Shown: piece by piece, positions 32,483 to 41,791 of the stretch
Layout of the letters: the number at the start of each line of letters is the position of its first letter
Numbering within the stretch: the first letter of the stretch is position 1
Assembly: GCA_964407695.1 (NCBI GenBank)
Contig: CAYOWQ010000005.1
Coordinates: 172,934 to 236,933 of the forward strand
From: CAYOWQ01 sp964407695
GTDB taxonomy: Bacteria; Planctomycetota; Phycisphaerae; Phycisphaerales; SM1A02
Reading direction: 5' to 3'
DNA length: 64,000 nt
Position numbers and translations under genes: made by a program
The notes under the pieces: model-generated
Database searches by the model: none
What the model saw: the letters and a program-made list of their open reading frames with translations, nothing else
Told to the model about the DNA's origin: nothing

Positions 32483-34633
32483 ATGAACCGTCTAGTCCGA
32501 GTCTATAGCCTTTTGGCGTGCACAATGCTGGTTGCCGCTACGACTTCTATCGCAGCGCCCCGGCAGGCCGCCTCTACGGATCGGGGGCAACTCCTCCAAG
32601 ACTTCCTCTTCTATGTGCTGACCGCCAACCCCGAGTTGGCGGCAGGCAATGGACAAACACTTCTCGACAGCGGGATTACCGACTCGGAACTCGCCCTCCT
32701 CGTCGACGACAATCGACTCGGAGATCGCGTCGAAGAGGCCCTGAGACGCGGCCGGAGCATGGCCGGCGTTGAAGACCTCATCGCCCAATTTGAGTCTCAC
32801 CTCGAGAAGGGGCGCCAGGAACTCTCCCGCGACCGCAAACGCATTGACGAAGCGATCTCAATGCTGACTGGCAATCTTCGGGGTCAGCTTCAGGCCAAGG
32901 CCCGGCTGGAGGCAGCCGGCGAATACGCCGTTCCCGCCCTCCTCAACGTGATTGTCAATGGCCGCGGGGCCGATCTTGAACTGGCCGCCACCGACATGAT
33001 CGTTCAGATCAAGCGACAATCAGTGACTCCGCTCTGCGCAGCACTTCCCTGGCTCGACGCCAACTCACAGCGCAAGGTCTGCGACATGCTGGGCGAGATC
33101 GGCTGGCGACATGCCTCCCCGTATCTGCTGCGGCTGGCTCAGGATTCCAATGCTTCGCAGGTCGTTCGTGAAGGCGCCATGCGGGCCTTCTCCCGGGTTG
33201 GTGGGGTCGAGGCAGACGCTTCGTCGGCATTTACGTGGCTCTCCTCGGAATACTTCCGTGAAGAACTCTCCCTGATTCCATGGCCGAGCGAAGCTGTCAA
33301 CAACATCTGGTCCTATGACCCCGCCATCGGCCTGAACGCCACGTCGGTTCCAACTTCCATCTACTGCGAAATCATGGCGATGAACTCGGCCCGGGAGTCG
33401 CTGACCCTCTCGCCCGATCGGGCCGATGCGCTGTCCCTCTTCGTTGCGGCCAACCTGAAGCGCGAGAATGAGCTCCCGAATGGCGAATCTGACCCGATTT
33501 TTGGTGAGGCTCGGTATTCCCCGCAGTTCTACGCCACCGCGGCCGGCACCGCCACCTGCCAGAACGTCCTCGGTTTGGCGCTCCAGATCAAGAACACGAT
33601 TCTGGTTCGAGACGCGATTGCCGCGTTGAGCCAGACAACTGGAGGGGGAAACCTCTTCCAGGGAAGCGATTCCGGAAAGCCACTGCTCTCCTGCCTGCGG
33701 TATCCAGACCGACGAGTTCAGTATGAATCGGCGCTGGTCCTGGGTCGGGCCCTGCCGATGCAGACCTTCTCCGGCTCGGAGGCCGTCGTGCCGCTTCTTG
33801 CCTCCGCCGTGCGCAACGGTGCTTCGAGTTTTGCCGTCGTCATTGCCGACGATGCCGAGAACCGCCGCCTTGAGAGCAGCCGCCTTGAGGGTCTTGGCTT
33901 CAACATCGTTGGATCGGGGGCCAACGCTTCCGAAGCGCTCGCGACCGCGGCCGATTCCGTCGGCATTGATCTCGTGGTTATTCGAACCACCCAGGACATG
34001 GTGAAGGCCGCCATTGATTCCGTGCAGTCCAGCGAAATCTCCGCCGTGGCGCCCACGCTCGTGGTCGTCGGTGATCCGGTGGAGAAGCTCAAGCTTCAAG
34101 GGGATTACTCCAACGATCCCCGCCTTCTCATCTGGCAATCCGCGGGCGATGAGGCGTTTGCCGCCGCCATCGAGGCAGTGATGACCAGCGGCGCGGGCGG
34201 ACGTATCGGCGAAAGCGAAGCCACCCAGTACGCATTCGACGCTCTGGACACGCTGCAGATGATCGCCGTCGCCAACAACCCGGTGTATTCGATCGGTGAT
34301 GCGGAAACCTCTCTCCTTGAGGCGATGAAAACGCAGACGGGCGGCGTCCGACTGGTGGTTGCCGATGTGGTTTCCCGGATCAATACGGCCCGATCCCAGC
34401 AGGCCATCTTCGACGCAGCCCTGTCGGCCAGCGATCGCGAACAGATCGAACTTCTCGATCACACCGCGGCCTCCGCACGTCGATTTGGAAACAAGGCGGA
34501 GCAGCGGCAGGCGGACGCGTTGTTGAAGATCGTGAAGGAGTCGTCGGGTGATCTCGCCGATGCGGCCGCCCGTCTCCATGGCGCTCTCAATCTTCCCGCG
34601 TCCAACGCCGTGCAGTTGATTATCCAGAACTGA
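32483..34633 (+). CDS. Exported HEAT-like repeat protein with a degenerate receiver-like domain
   Basis: 716 residues. A signal peptide (RVYSLLACTMLVAATTSIAA) is followed by helical repeats around residues 110-250 (ARLEAAGEYAVPALLNVIVN; QRKVCDMLGEIGWRHASPYLLRL), typical of HEAT units. Around residues 449-560 is a response-regulator-like alpha/beta domain, FAVVIADDAENRRLESSRLEGLGF...DLVVIRTTQ, where the phospho-acceptor Asp position is Arg (residue about 500). The rest is helical. GAGGAGG lies 12-18 bases before the ATG. The next gene is convergent with a 22-base gap. Function unknown; presumably a periplasmic or outer-membrane scaffold. Confidence 0.75.
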   Translation: MNRLVRVYSLLACTMLVAATTSIAAPRQAASTDRGQLLQDFLFYVLTANPELAAGNGQTLLDSGITDSELALLVDDNRLGDRVEEALRRGRSMAGVEDLIAQFESHLEKGRQELSRDRKRIDEAISMLTGNLRGQLQAKARLEAAGEYAVPALLNVIVNGRGADLELAATDMIVQIKRQSVTPLCAALPWLDANSQRKVCDMLGEIGWRHASPYLLRLAQDSNASQVVREGAMRAFSRVGGVEADASSAFTWLSSEYFREELSLIPWPSEAVNNIWSYDPAIGLNATSVPTSIYCEIMAMNSARESLTLSPDRADALSLFVAANLKRENELPNGESDPIFGEARYSPQFYATAAGTATCQNVLGLALQIKNTILVRDAIAALSQTTGGGNLFQGSDSGKPLLSCLRYPDRRVQYESALVLGRALPMQTFSGSEAVVPLLASAVRNGASSFAVVIADDAENRRLESSRLEGLGFNIVGSGANASEALATAADSVGIDLVVIRTTQDMVKAAIDSVQSSEISAVAPTLVVVGDPVEKLKLQGDYSNDPRLLIWQSAGDEAFAAAIEAVMTSGAGGRIGESEATQYAFDALDTLQMIAVANNPVYSIGDAETSLLEAMKTQTGGVRLVVADVVSRINTARSQQAIFDAALSASDREQIELLDHTAASARRFGNKAEQRQADALLKIVKESSGDLADAAARLHGALNLPASNAVQLIIQN

Positions 34634-34655
34634 TACCGCGTTGGTTGAAACACAG

Positions 34656-37094
34656 TCAGCGAATGTGCCTGGCCTCGAGGGCTTCCAGGGCTGTGCGTGT
34701 CGCCTCGCCTCCGAGTAAGGGATCAAGCAGTCGAAGCCTCGCGATGCGCCGCCCGATCTGGTCGGTTCCCTCACCGGTCAGGTCGAGAATCTGCATCATC
34801 CGCAGCTCACTCGTCCAGAAGTCGGCATCCTGTGTGGTCAGCCCCGAGCTTACACGGCGGAAGATCGCCATCGCCTCGCCCATGGTCGTGCGATCCTTTG
34901 ATTCCCTGCCCGCCTGGAAGAGGCACTCGGCCCGTCCAACCAAGAGTTCGACCGTGTCCGGGCGCTCGCGAAGCAATCGGCCATAGTGAACGGCTCCGAG
35001 CGCCCATGCCCCCGAGTTCTGACAGGTCTGTGCCAGCGCAAGACGGATTGCTTCAGCGCCATTGAACGCACCCGCTTCGTCCAGCCACGTTCCGACGACC
35101 TCCAGAATCTCGCCACCCCCCTTCGGGTCCTCCCTCATCCGTATCAACTCAAGGGCCAGCGCGATGGTCGCCGCCGACCGTTCGGGTCCGTGTGCCAGAA
35201 GGGCCCGCAGCGCGTCTGCAGCGCCCCGATCGTCGACCGCCGAGGTCAGGATCGCGGTTCGAGTCGCCAGCACACGCTCCTGCAGCGCTCCAGGCAGTGC
35301 TTCGTCCGACGCATTGACGGAATTGATCTCCGAGACGGCTTCTTGTTCGAGACCCAGTGCCCGGAGCGATTCAGCGTGGACAATCGCGCCCATGGCTCGA
35401 ACACGCTTGCCATTCACCGATTCGTCGGCCGCGACATCGTGCCGAATCGCCGCCGCTTCGTGGCGCACGGCGGTCCAGCGATCCTTGCTGCCGTTTCCAT
35501 CGCCGGAGCCCGCCCACCGCGCAAGCAGGTCGAGGAGCACCTCCCGGCTGGGCAGCCATTCCGGACTTGATCGCGGCACGACCGCCAGCAACGCACGAGC
35601 CTCCTCGAACTCACCACCCGCGATCAGCAGGCTCGCCGATCCCACTCGCCACGTCATCGAGTCCGCGTGTTTGGGCGCGCGCTCAAGGCACAGCTTCAGC
35701 GCCGACGCGAGGGCTGGTCGCTCGCCGTCCGTGGCACCCGTTTGCATCCGAGCCAGACATGCAGCCCCCGTTCGCCTCGCCAGCTCATCCACGTGCGCCA
35801 AGGGTGCGGTGCGAAGCGCGTCGGCAAGGACGTCGAGCGACCGGACAGGGTCGATCTGTGCCGTCAGTTCAGCCAGCGCGACACGACCCGCTCGCTCAAT
35901 CGCCGGCTCAATCGGCTTCCTCGCAAGTGCCGCACGAAGTCGTTCAATTGCACGGTCATGGTCGCCATCCGTTCTCAACGCGGCCAGCGCCATCGCAATG
36001 TTTCCCTCCGGGGCAACCTTCTCGGGTGGCGCCACGCTCGGAATGATTCGGCATAACCGGTCGAGCACAACCGCCAGGCGATCGTCGTCGGACAGGCCGA
36101 GATTGGTATGGAGCAGCTCCAGGTAGGGCCGCAGCGAGCCGGACTCGAATGAGTCTGGATGCTGCTGGAGATGCAGGGCAACTTTGGCGTCGGCGATCAT
36201 CAAGATGAAGAAGGCGGCGTCCGGCCCCGCGTACCTGGCTTCGATCGACTCAATGGCCTCCGTCCCTGCCGCAGGACCGCCCCGGACCACACGATTCCGC
36301 ACCGCGCCCATGCGCGCCATGAATTTCAAGGTCTCGTCGGCGGTGGCCGACGCGGCAACCGCGCGAAAGTGCAGTTCAGCCTCATCAAACTGACCCAGTT
36401 CGGCAAGAGCAAGACCGGCGTAGACCCGCGCCTCCATCGCCGCGGTCTCAGGCAGCGACTCGATCCTGCTCAGCAGCTGTTCCGCGGCTCGCCCCAATGA
36501 AATCTTGCGCGCCGTCGGATCATTGAGCTCGAACGCATTGATCACGGCCGCCGCACCCTCGAGGACCGGCATGACCTCGCGCAACCGTCCTGCGGCGTCG
36601 TTTGCCGATTCGGCAGCTGAATGAACTCGGAGGCAGGCTGCCGGCAACTGCTTTCGCACCATGGCGGCGATTTCTGCCTGGTCGTCATCCATGACTCCGT
36701 ACATCGCCGCCGCCCGCGTTCCATAGAAGGGCCAGAGCAGGAAGAAGACATCATGCGCTTGTTCCATGGCGATGTAGTCAACGCCCGGATGATCCGCATA
36801 CGACGAGAGGAGCACTGACCGTTGCTCGATTACATCTCGGAGCAGGACGAGCCGCTCAGGCGTCTCCTGCGCGGTGCGATTGGCCCGCGCTCGTTTCAGC
36901 GCAATCTCCTTGGCAGCCCTCCCAAATCCGTCCGTCGTCGTGAACGCCTCAACGGCGCTAATGTCGCCGGCGTCGGAACTCGCCCGCAGCGACTCCAGAT
37001 CGAGCCCCGCAGCGATTCGTTCGCTCAAGGCGCATTGAAAAATGACTGCGACAAGGCAGGAACGGGCTGTCTGGCGATGGTTCCAGAACGTCAT
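34656..37094 (-). CDS. Large exported TPR-like helical protein
   Basis: 812 residues. A short hydrophobic N-terminus (RSCLVAVIFQCALSERIAA) may be a signal peptide. The rest is almost wholly helical with TPR-like pairs such as ARVYAGLALAELGQFDEAELHFRAVAASA, EEARALLAVVPRSSPEWL and NSGAWALGAVHYGRLLRERPDTVELLVGRAECLFQAG. No catalytic motif is seen. The start at 37094 has GGAGG 4-5 bases upstream; the in-frame GTG/ATG 33 bases earlier is less likely. 45 bases separate it from the nuclease-like gene upstream, so it can be third in the glmM operon. Likely a protein-protein scaffold in the envelope. Confidence 0.75.
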   Translation of the reverse strand: MTFWNHRQTARSCLVAVIFQCALSERIAAGLDLESLRASSDAGDISAVEAFTTTDGFGRAAKEIALKRARANRTAQETPERLVLLRDVIEQRSVLLSSYADHPGVDYIAMEQAHDVFFLLWPFYGTRAAAMYGVMDDDQAEIAAMVRKQLPAACLRVHSAAESANDAAGRLREVMPVLEGAAAVINAFELNDPTARKISLGRAAEQLLSRIESLPETAAMEARVYAGLALAELGQFDEAELHFRAVAASATADETLKFMARMGAVRNRVVRGGPAAGTEAIESIEARYAGPDAAFFILMIADAKVALHLQQHPDSFESGSLRPYLELLHTNLGLSDDDRLAVVLDRLCRIIPSVAPPEKVAPEGNIAMALAALRTDGDHDRAIERLRAALARKPIEPAIERAGRVALAELTAQIDPVRSLDVLADALRTAPLAHVDELARRTGAACLARMQTGATDGERPALASALKLCLERAPKHADSMTWRVGSASLLIAGGEFEEARALLAVVPRSSPEWLPSREVLLDLLARWAGSGDGNGSKDRWTAVRHEAAAIRHDVAADESVNGKRVRAMGAIVHAESLRALGLEQEAVSEINSVNASDEALPGALQERVLATRTAILTSAVDDRGAADALRALLAHGPERSAATIALALELIRMREDPKGGGEILEVVGTWLDEAGAFNGAEAIRLALAQTCQNSGAWALGAVHYGRLLRERPDTVELLVGRAECLFQAGRESKDRTTMGEAMAIFRRVSSGLTTQDADFWTSELRMMQILDLTGEGTDQIGRRIARLRLLDPLLGGEATRTALEALEARHIR

Positions 37095-37139
37095 GGGTCC
37101 TCCGGGTACGACGCGATCCACTCCCACAATATCCCGAAT

Positions 37140-37805
37140 TCACGCATCCCGGCTCACATCGCGCCCTTCAATTGGGTAAAGCGCAACCGTACAGACCGAG
37201 TTTCCGAATCGGTCGCTGATCGGAATCTGCCGAATTGAAGGCACTCCGATGGGCAGCCTCTGTTCAACGCATCGCCCCTCCCACACCCGCAGGTCGTGGA
37301 TCCCTATCGCGGCGTCGGCCGTAAATAACACGAGTATCAGCCCCGCATGGCATATTGATCCGTCGGACGCCAGCTTCACAATATCCGTCCGCGGCGGCCG
37401 TAGCAGAATGCTGGAGTATCTCGGATTCGCCCCGGAATCCGTGAATTGGCGCACCAGTTTCACCTCAAGCCACAGTGCCTCGGAGAGCTCGACGGCGTCC
37501 TCGGGGTCGAAGAGCGTCGCAGCCGCCTCCGGCTCATGGAGGTCTCGACCATCCGGTGTCAGCACCAGATCACACCGGTCTCCCTCCGACTTCCGGCGGC
37601 TCGACCTGGCGGCCGGGTATCGGCATTCGTCAAACACACCGAATCCGGCATCCCGAAGGGCGCGCGAAAGCACAGGATGGAGTCCCAACTCGTCAAGGTG
37701 ATCCAGGCCATACACCGCCTGCTCCCTCGCGAATTCAGCTTCCCGCTGTTCAAGACCCGCCGCGAGGGCATCGGCCACCGACGCCATCGACCACCACGGC
37801 ATCAT
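37140..37805 (-). CDS. Hypothetical protein with a PD-(D/E)XK nuclease-like core
   Basis: 221 residues, no named family. Glu60 (FGVFDECRYP), Asp79 (GDRCDLVLTP) and Glu114-x-Lys116 (EALWLEVKLV) are spaced like the E...D...ExK active site of PD-(D/E)XK enzymes, on strands predicted by the hydrophobic pattern. The C-terminal half has strands LILVLFTADA and SVCTVALYP. It starts within the GlmM stop (ATGA), so the two are coupled. Alternatives are a catalytically dead restriction-like fold or an unrelated alpha/beta domain. Real gene status is likely; function is a guess. Confidence 0.6.
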   Translation of the reverse strand: MMPWWSMASVADALAAGLEQREAEFAREQAVYGLDHLDELGLHPVLSRALRDAGFGVFDECRYPAARSSRRKSEGDRCDLVLTPDGRDLHEPEAAATLFDPEDAVELSEALWLEVKLVRQFTDSGANPRYSSILLRPPRTDIVKLASDGSICHAGLILVLFTADAAIGIHDLRVWEGRCVEQRLPIGVPSIRQIPISDRFGNSVCTVALYPIEGRDVSRDA

Positions 37806-39193
37806 CGCAGCCCGGCGATCGTCGCCACCTCGTCGATCAATTCCCAGGCGCGCTCTCGCGTCGATGCTTCCGCGATGAGCCGAACGATCGGCTCCGTATT
37901 GCTCGCCCGCAGGTGTACCCAGCCATCGCTCAAGTCAACCCGAACCCCGTCGGAGTCATTCACCCGCTCATTCGAAAAGGCGGTTCGCACCTTCGCAAGG
38001 GCCGGACCAACCGCGGCCATTCCGCCCACATCCTTCAAATCAAACTTGTGCTTGATCATCTCGTAACGCGGCAATCCGGTCACGATCTGTGAGAGGGATT
38101 CCTTTCGTGACGCCAGAAGGCCAAGGACCAGACCCATGGCCGAGAGCGAGTCCCGCACCCAGCACACTGCAGGCAGGATCACACCCCCGTTGCCCTCACC
38201 ACCAAGGATGCCGCGCGACGGCTTCAGCGCGTTGACCACATTCGCCTCGCCAACCGCCGTCCGAAGCACCTCTGACCCGGGAAACCTCGCCGCGACGTCA
38301 TCAATCATCCGGCTTGTGGAAAGATTCGTCGCCAGCGTGCCTTTCCCTCGTGTTTCGAGGATTCGAAGGGCAGACAGCACCAACGTGTATTCCTCGCCGA
38401 TATACCGCCCGCCTTCGTCGACAATCGCCAGGCGATCGGCGTCAGGATCCTGCGCAAACCCGCAAGCGCATCCCGATGCAGCCGCCACCCGCTGCATGAG
38501 TTCGCCGAGGTTCGCCTCCACGGGCTCCGGAGCGTGAGGGAAGATGCCGGTTTGGTCGTCGTTGAGATGAATGATCCGGCAACCTAAGGACTCAAGCAGC
38601 ATCCTGGCCGGCGCTGCTCCCGAGGCATTGACCGAATCCACCACCACCGTGAACTGCTTGCGACGGATCGCGTCCGCATCCAGCGCTGCCAGCACCCGCT
38701 TCACATGCACCTCGTTGCCGCTGGAATCACGGTGCAGCATCGCGAAGCCATCGACCGGACACAGCAGTGACCGGCCTTCCTTGTACCGGCTGACGATTCT
38801 CGCAGCCTCGTCCGGTGGCGGCGCTAGCCCCTCATGGTTCAGGCACTTCAACCCGTTCCACTGCTGAGGATTGTGAGAGGCCGTGGCGCAGACGCCGCCA
38901 TCGCACCGCAACTCGCCGATCATGACCCCCACAGTCGGCGTGGTCACGACGCCCAGGTCAATGACCTCACACCCGGTGCTCAGCAGTCCCGCCGCCGCGG
39001 CCATGGCCACCATCTGGCCCGAATTCCTTCCATCACGACCAAGGCACACCCGGGGCGAAGACTTCCCCGTGACGTCGCGCAAATAGGATCCGAACGCCGC
39101 CGCAAAGCCGGAAGCCACTCCCGGCGTCATCGACTGATGCACGATGCCCCGGGCGCCGGAGACCGACAACATCAATGGAGCATCCGCGTTCAT
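37802..39193 (-). CDS. glmM: Phosphoglucosamine mutase / phosphohexomutase
   Basis: 463 residues with the four phosphohexomutase motifs: catalytic Ser in TASHNPQQWNG, metal loop DPDADRLAIVD, sugar-binding GEGNGGVI and phosphate-binding RASNTEPIVR. GlmM converts glucosamine 6-phosphate to the 1-phosphate for UDP-GlcNAc; the TASHNP loop and GEGNGG also fit the archaeal-type GlmM/PMM group, so the sugar is not certain. ATG 39193 is preferred: a TATGCT box (39201-39206, minus strand) ends 7 bases upstream, implying a leaderless mRNA; in-frame ATGs 12 and 42 bases upstream are alternatives. Divergent from the PTPS gene, 73 bases away. Confidence 0.9.
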   Translation of the reverse strand: MNADAPLMLSVSGARGIVHQSMTPGVASGFAAAFGSYLRDVTGKSSPRVCLGRDGRNSGQMVAMAAAAGLLSTGCEVIDLGVVTTPTVGVMIGELRCDGGVCATASHNPQQWNGLKCLNHEGLAPPPDEAARIVSRYKEGRSLLCPVDGFAMLHRDSSGNEVHVKRVLAALDADAIRRKQFTVVVDSVNASGAAPARMLLESLGCRIIHLNDDQTGIFPHAPEPVEANLGELMQRVAAASGCACGFAQDPDADRLAIVDEGGRYIGEEYTLVLSALRILETRGKGTLATNLSTSRMIDDVAARFPGSEVLRTAVGEANVVNALKPSRGILGGEGNGGVILPAVCWVRDSLSAMGLVLGLLASRKESLSQIVTGLPRYEMIKHKFDLKDVGGMAAVGPALAKVRTAFSNERVNDSDGVRVDLSDGWVHLRASNTEPIVRLIAEASTRERAWELIDEVATIAGLR

Positions 39194-39200
39194 GGCGGAA

Positions 39201-39259
39201 AGCATAGCGAACCACCACCAACTCCCGCCAACCATCGGATTCGTCCGGCGTCATATACT
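39201..39259. promoter_or_regulatory. Divergent promoter pair between glmM and the PTPS gene
   Basis: Minus strand: TTGGCG (39226-39231) and TATGCT (39201-39206), spaced 19 bp, facing glmM. Plus strand: TATACT (39254-39259) facing the PTPS gene. Each -10 ends 7 bases before its start codon. Confidence 0.5.
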
Positions 39260-39266
39260 CGCACCG

Positions 39267-39638
39267 GTGTTTGAACTGACGATCCAGCGAGAATTCTGTG
39301 CCGCCCATGCCATCGTGATTCGAGGCCTGCGCGAACCGGTGCACGGGCATAATTGGCGTGTCAGCCTGACCGTTCGCGGCCCGAAGCTCGACGACGACGG
39401 CCTCCTCTGTGACTTTCACTCCCTCGAGCGCGATCTCGACGACATCCTTGGCCCCTTCGACAACCAGGATCTCAACGCGACGCCGCCATTTGACCGCATC
39501 AACCCCACCGCCGAGCGTGTCGCCGAGCATGTGGCCAAGTCGATGCGTTCCCGACTGCCTGAAGGCGTGGCGATTGCCTCCGTTTCGGTCACCGAAGCGC
39601 CAGGTTGCCTGGCCACTATTCGCGAGGTGGATGCATGA
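39267..39638 (+). CDS. 6-pyruvoyl-tetrahydropterin synthase homologue of the PTPS-III type
   Basis: 123 residues, normal for the PTPS/QueD family. Zinc ligands are His14 (FCAAHA), His26 and His28 (EPVHGHN). QueD and classical PTPS have a catalytic Cys in CxxxHGH; here the motif is ExxHGH (Glu23), the signature of PTPS-III proteins, which can make 6-hydroxymethyldihydropterin from dihydroneopterin triphosphate and so replace FolB in folate synthesis. This is established for the motif class, not shown here. The GTG start at 39267 fits the family N-terminus (VFELTIQREF) and lies 7 bases after TATACT. The stop overlaps the ppk1 start (ATGA). Confidence 0.88.
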   Translation: MFELTIQREFCAAHAIVIRGLREPVHGHNWRVSLTVRGPKLDDDGLLCDFHSLERDLDDILGPFDNQDLNATPPFDRINPTAERVAEHVAKSMRSRLPEGVAIASVSVTEAPGCLATIREVDA

Positions 39639-41782
39639 ACGACCCGGCCGCCATCGAGCCGCCCGCATCGGCCCTCCCCGCCCTGAATGCGAGCGATCCC
39701 GCGCGTTTTCTGAACCGCGAACTCCAGTGGCTCGAGTTCAACGATCGGGTTCTCTGGCAGGCGATGGACGAGCAGGTGCCGTTGCTTGAACGCGTGAAAT
39801 TCCTTGCCATCTTCTCAAGCAATCTCGACGAATTCTTCATGAAGCGCGTGGGCGGACTGCGGCGACAGCTTGAAGCCGGTGTCACCGTGCTGCCTTACGA
39901 CACGATGTCGCCTCAGCAACAGCTCGAGGCGATTCGCCAGCGAGTCATTCCCATGTCGCACCGGCTGGCGGATTGCTATCGCCGCCGGATCGTGCCCAGC
40001 CTGCGCGAAATCGGCATCGAGCTTCTTGGCTATCGCGACCTTTCAGAGGCTGAGCGGCGCGAAGCCGAAGACTGGTATCGCCGAAACGTCTTCCCCATCC
40101 TGACCCCGCTGGCCGTCGACCCGGGGCACCGGTTCCCGTTCATTTCCAATCTCTCCGAATCGCTCGGTGTCATGCTGCGCAAGCCCGGCGAGAGTGAGCA
40201 GCTTTTCGCCCGCGTCAAGATTCCCGAGATGTCGTCGCGCTGGTATCAGTTCGCCGGCACACGCCGATTCGTGCAGCTTCAGGACATCATCGAGCACAAC
40301 CTCGACGACCTTTTTCCCGGGATGGAAATCACGCGAGTGCTTCCCTTCCGGGTTACCCGAAACGCCGACGTTGAACGCGATAACGAAGACGCCGAAGACC
40401 TCCTCGAACACATTCAAAAGCAGCTCCGCGAGCGCCGATTCGCCAGCGTCGTGCGCCTTGAGGTGATTCACAAGCCGAATCCCCGGATCCTGCGATTCCT
40501 GATGGAGGAAATGGAGCTCTCGACCTCCGACGTCTACGAGACCGAGGGCCTTATCGACTACGAGTCGCTGTTCCAGATCGCCGACCTCGATCTGCCCGAA
40601 CACCGCTTCGTCCCCTGGCGTCCGATCATTCCCCCGGCCATGGCCGATCCGGAAAAGGACATCTTCTCCGCCATTCGGGCCGGAGACATCGTCGTCCATC
40701 ACCCCTACGAATCATTCGACGCGTCGGTTGAACGCTTCATCGAAGAAGCCGCCGCCGACCCGCGCGTGCTCTGTATCAAGCAGGCGCTCTATCGCACCAG
40801 TGGCGATTCATCGTTCATCCCCGAACTCATCCGAGCCGCTGAAAGCGGCAAACAGGTCGCGGTCCTCGTTGAACTTCGCGCTCGATTCGATGAAGCTCGA
40901 AACATCCTGTGGGCCCGAAAGCTGGAAAACGCCGGCGTTCACGTCGCCTACGGCGTCGTCGGTCTCAAGACCCACACCAAGATCGCCCTTGTCGTGCGAC
41001 AGGAGGCCAACGGCCTCCGCGCCTACGGCCATATCGGCACCGGCAACTACAACGCCAAGACCGCTCGCCTCTATGAGGACATCGGGCTCTTCACCTGCGA
41101 TCCGTCGCTCACTGAAGACCTGATCAGCGTCTTCAATTACATGACCGGCCGATCCCGACAGCGCGATTTCAACAAGCTGCTCGTCGCCCCCATCACCATG
41201 AAGCGACGATTCATCGAGATGATCGAGCGCGAAGCACTTCTGCATTCTCCGCAGAATCCCGGCCGAATCATCGCCAAGATGAATCAACTCGAGGATCGTG
41301 CCGTCACCGATGCCCTCTACCGAGCCAGCCAGGCCGGCGTCAAGATCGACCTCATCGTCCGCGGCTTCTGCTGCCTGCGACCCGGTGTGCCCGGTCTTTC
41401 CGAAAATATCACCGTCTGCTCGCTCGTCGGCCGCTTCCTCGAGCACAGCCGCATCTTCTATTTCCGCAACGGCCGCGAGGACCCGCTCGATGGCGAGTAC
41501 TACATCGGTTCCGCCGATTGGATGTATCGCAACCTCAACACGCGCGTGGAGGTCATCACTCCTATCGAGAACCGACAGGGTCGCAACCGCCTCTTCGGCA
41601 TCCTGCAGCAGTGCCTTAACGACCGGCGCCAGGTGTGGGATATGAACCCCGACGGCTCCTATCGTCGCCGCGATGCCACGGGTCTGCCCGCCGATTCGCC
41701 CGAATCCATCGGCACGCATCAATTGTTCATGAACATGGCCCGTGAGCGTTCGTTGCCAGCCGGAACCGACGACTCAACCTGA
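39635..41782 (+). CDS. ppk1: Polyphosphate kinase 1
   Basis: Reversibly makes polyphosphate from ATP at the inner membrane. 715 residues with all four PPK1 domains: N-terminal RFLNRELQWLEFNDRVL, a head domain, and two PLD-like catalytic domains. The autophosphorylated His is in VVGLKTHTKIALVVR; the second phosphohistidine-region motif is YYIGSADWMYRNLNTRVE. The ATG overlaps the PTPS stop, so the two are coupled. The start choice is supported by the family N-terminus. It is convergent with the pilW-like gene, with 9 bases between. Confidence 0.97.
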   Translation: MNDPAAIEPPASALPALNASDPARFLNRELQWLEFNDRVLWQAMDEQVPLLERVKFLAIFSSNLDEFFMKRVGGLRRQLEAGVTVLPYDTMSPQQQLEAIRQRVIPMSHRLADCYRRRIVPSLREIGIELLGYRDLSEAERREAEDWYRRNVFPILTPLAVDPGHRFPFISNLSESLGVMLRKPGESEQLFARVKIPEMSSRWYQFAGTRRFVQLQDIIEHNLDDLFPGMEITRVLPFRVTRNADVERDNEDAEDLLEHIQKQLRERRFASVVRLEVIHKPNPRILRFLMEEMELSTSDVYETEGLIDYESLFQIADLDLPEHRFVPWRPIIPPAMADPEKDIFSAIRAGDIVVHHPYESFDASVERFIEEAAADPRVLCIKQALYRTSGDSSFIPELIRAAESGKQVAVLVELRARFDEARNILWARKLENAGVHVAYGVVGLKTHTKIALVVRQEANGLRAYGHIGTGNYNAKTARLYEDIGLFTCDPSLTEDLISVFNYMTGRSRQRDFNKLLVAPITMKRRFIEMIEREALLHSPQNPGRIIAKMNQLEDRAVTDALYRASQAGVKIDLIVRGFCCLRPGVPGLSENITVCSLVGRFLEHSRIFYFRNGREDPLDGEYYIGSADWMYRNLNTRVEVITPIENRQGRNRLFGILQQCLNDRRQVWDMNPDGSYRRRDATGLPADSPESIGTHQLFMNMARERSLPAGTDDST

Positions 41783-41791
41783 TCGGAGTCG

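Noticed and set aside
33065..34774. 569-codon minus-strand frame
   Set aside because: Opposite the HEAT-like exported protein, which has a signal peptide and a Shine-Dalgarno; the antisense frame has neither.
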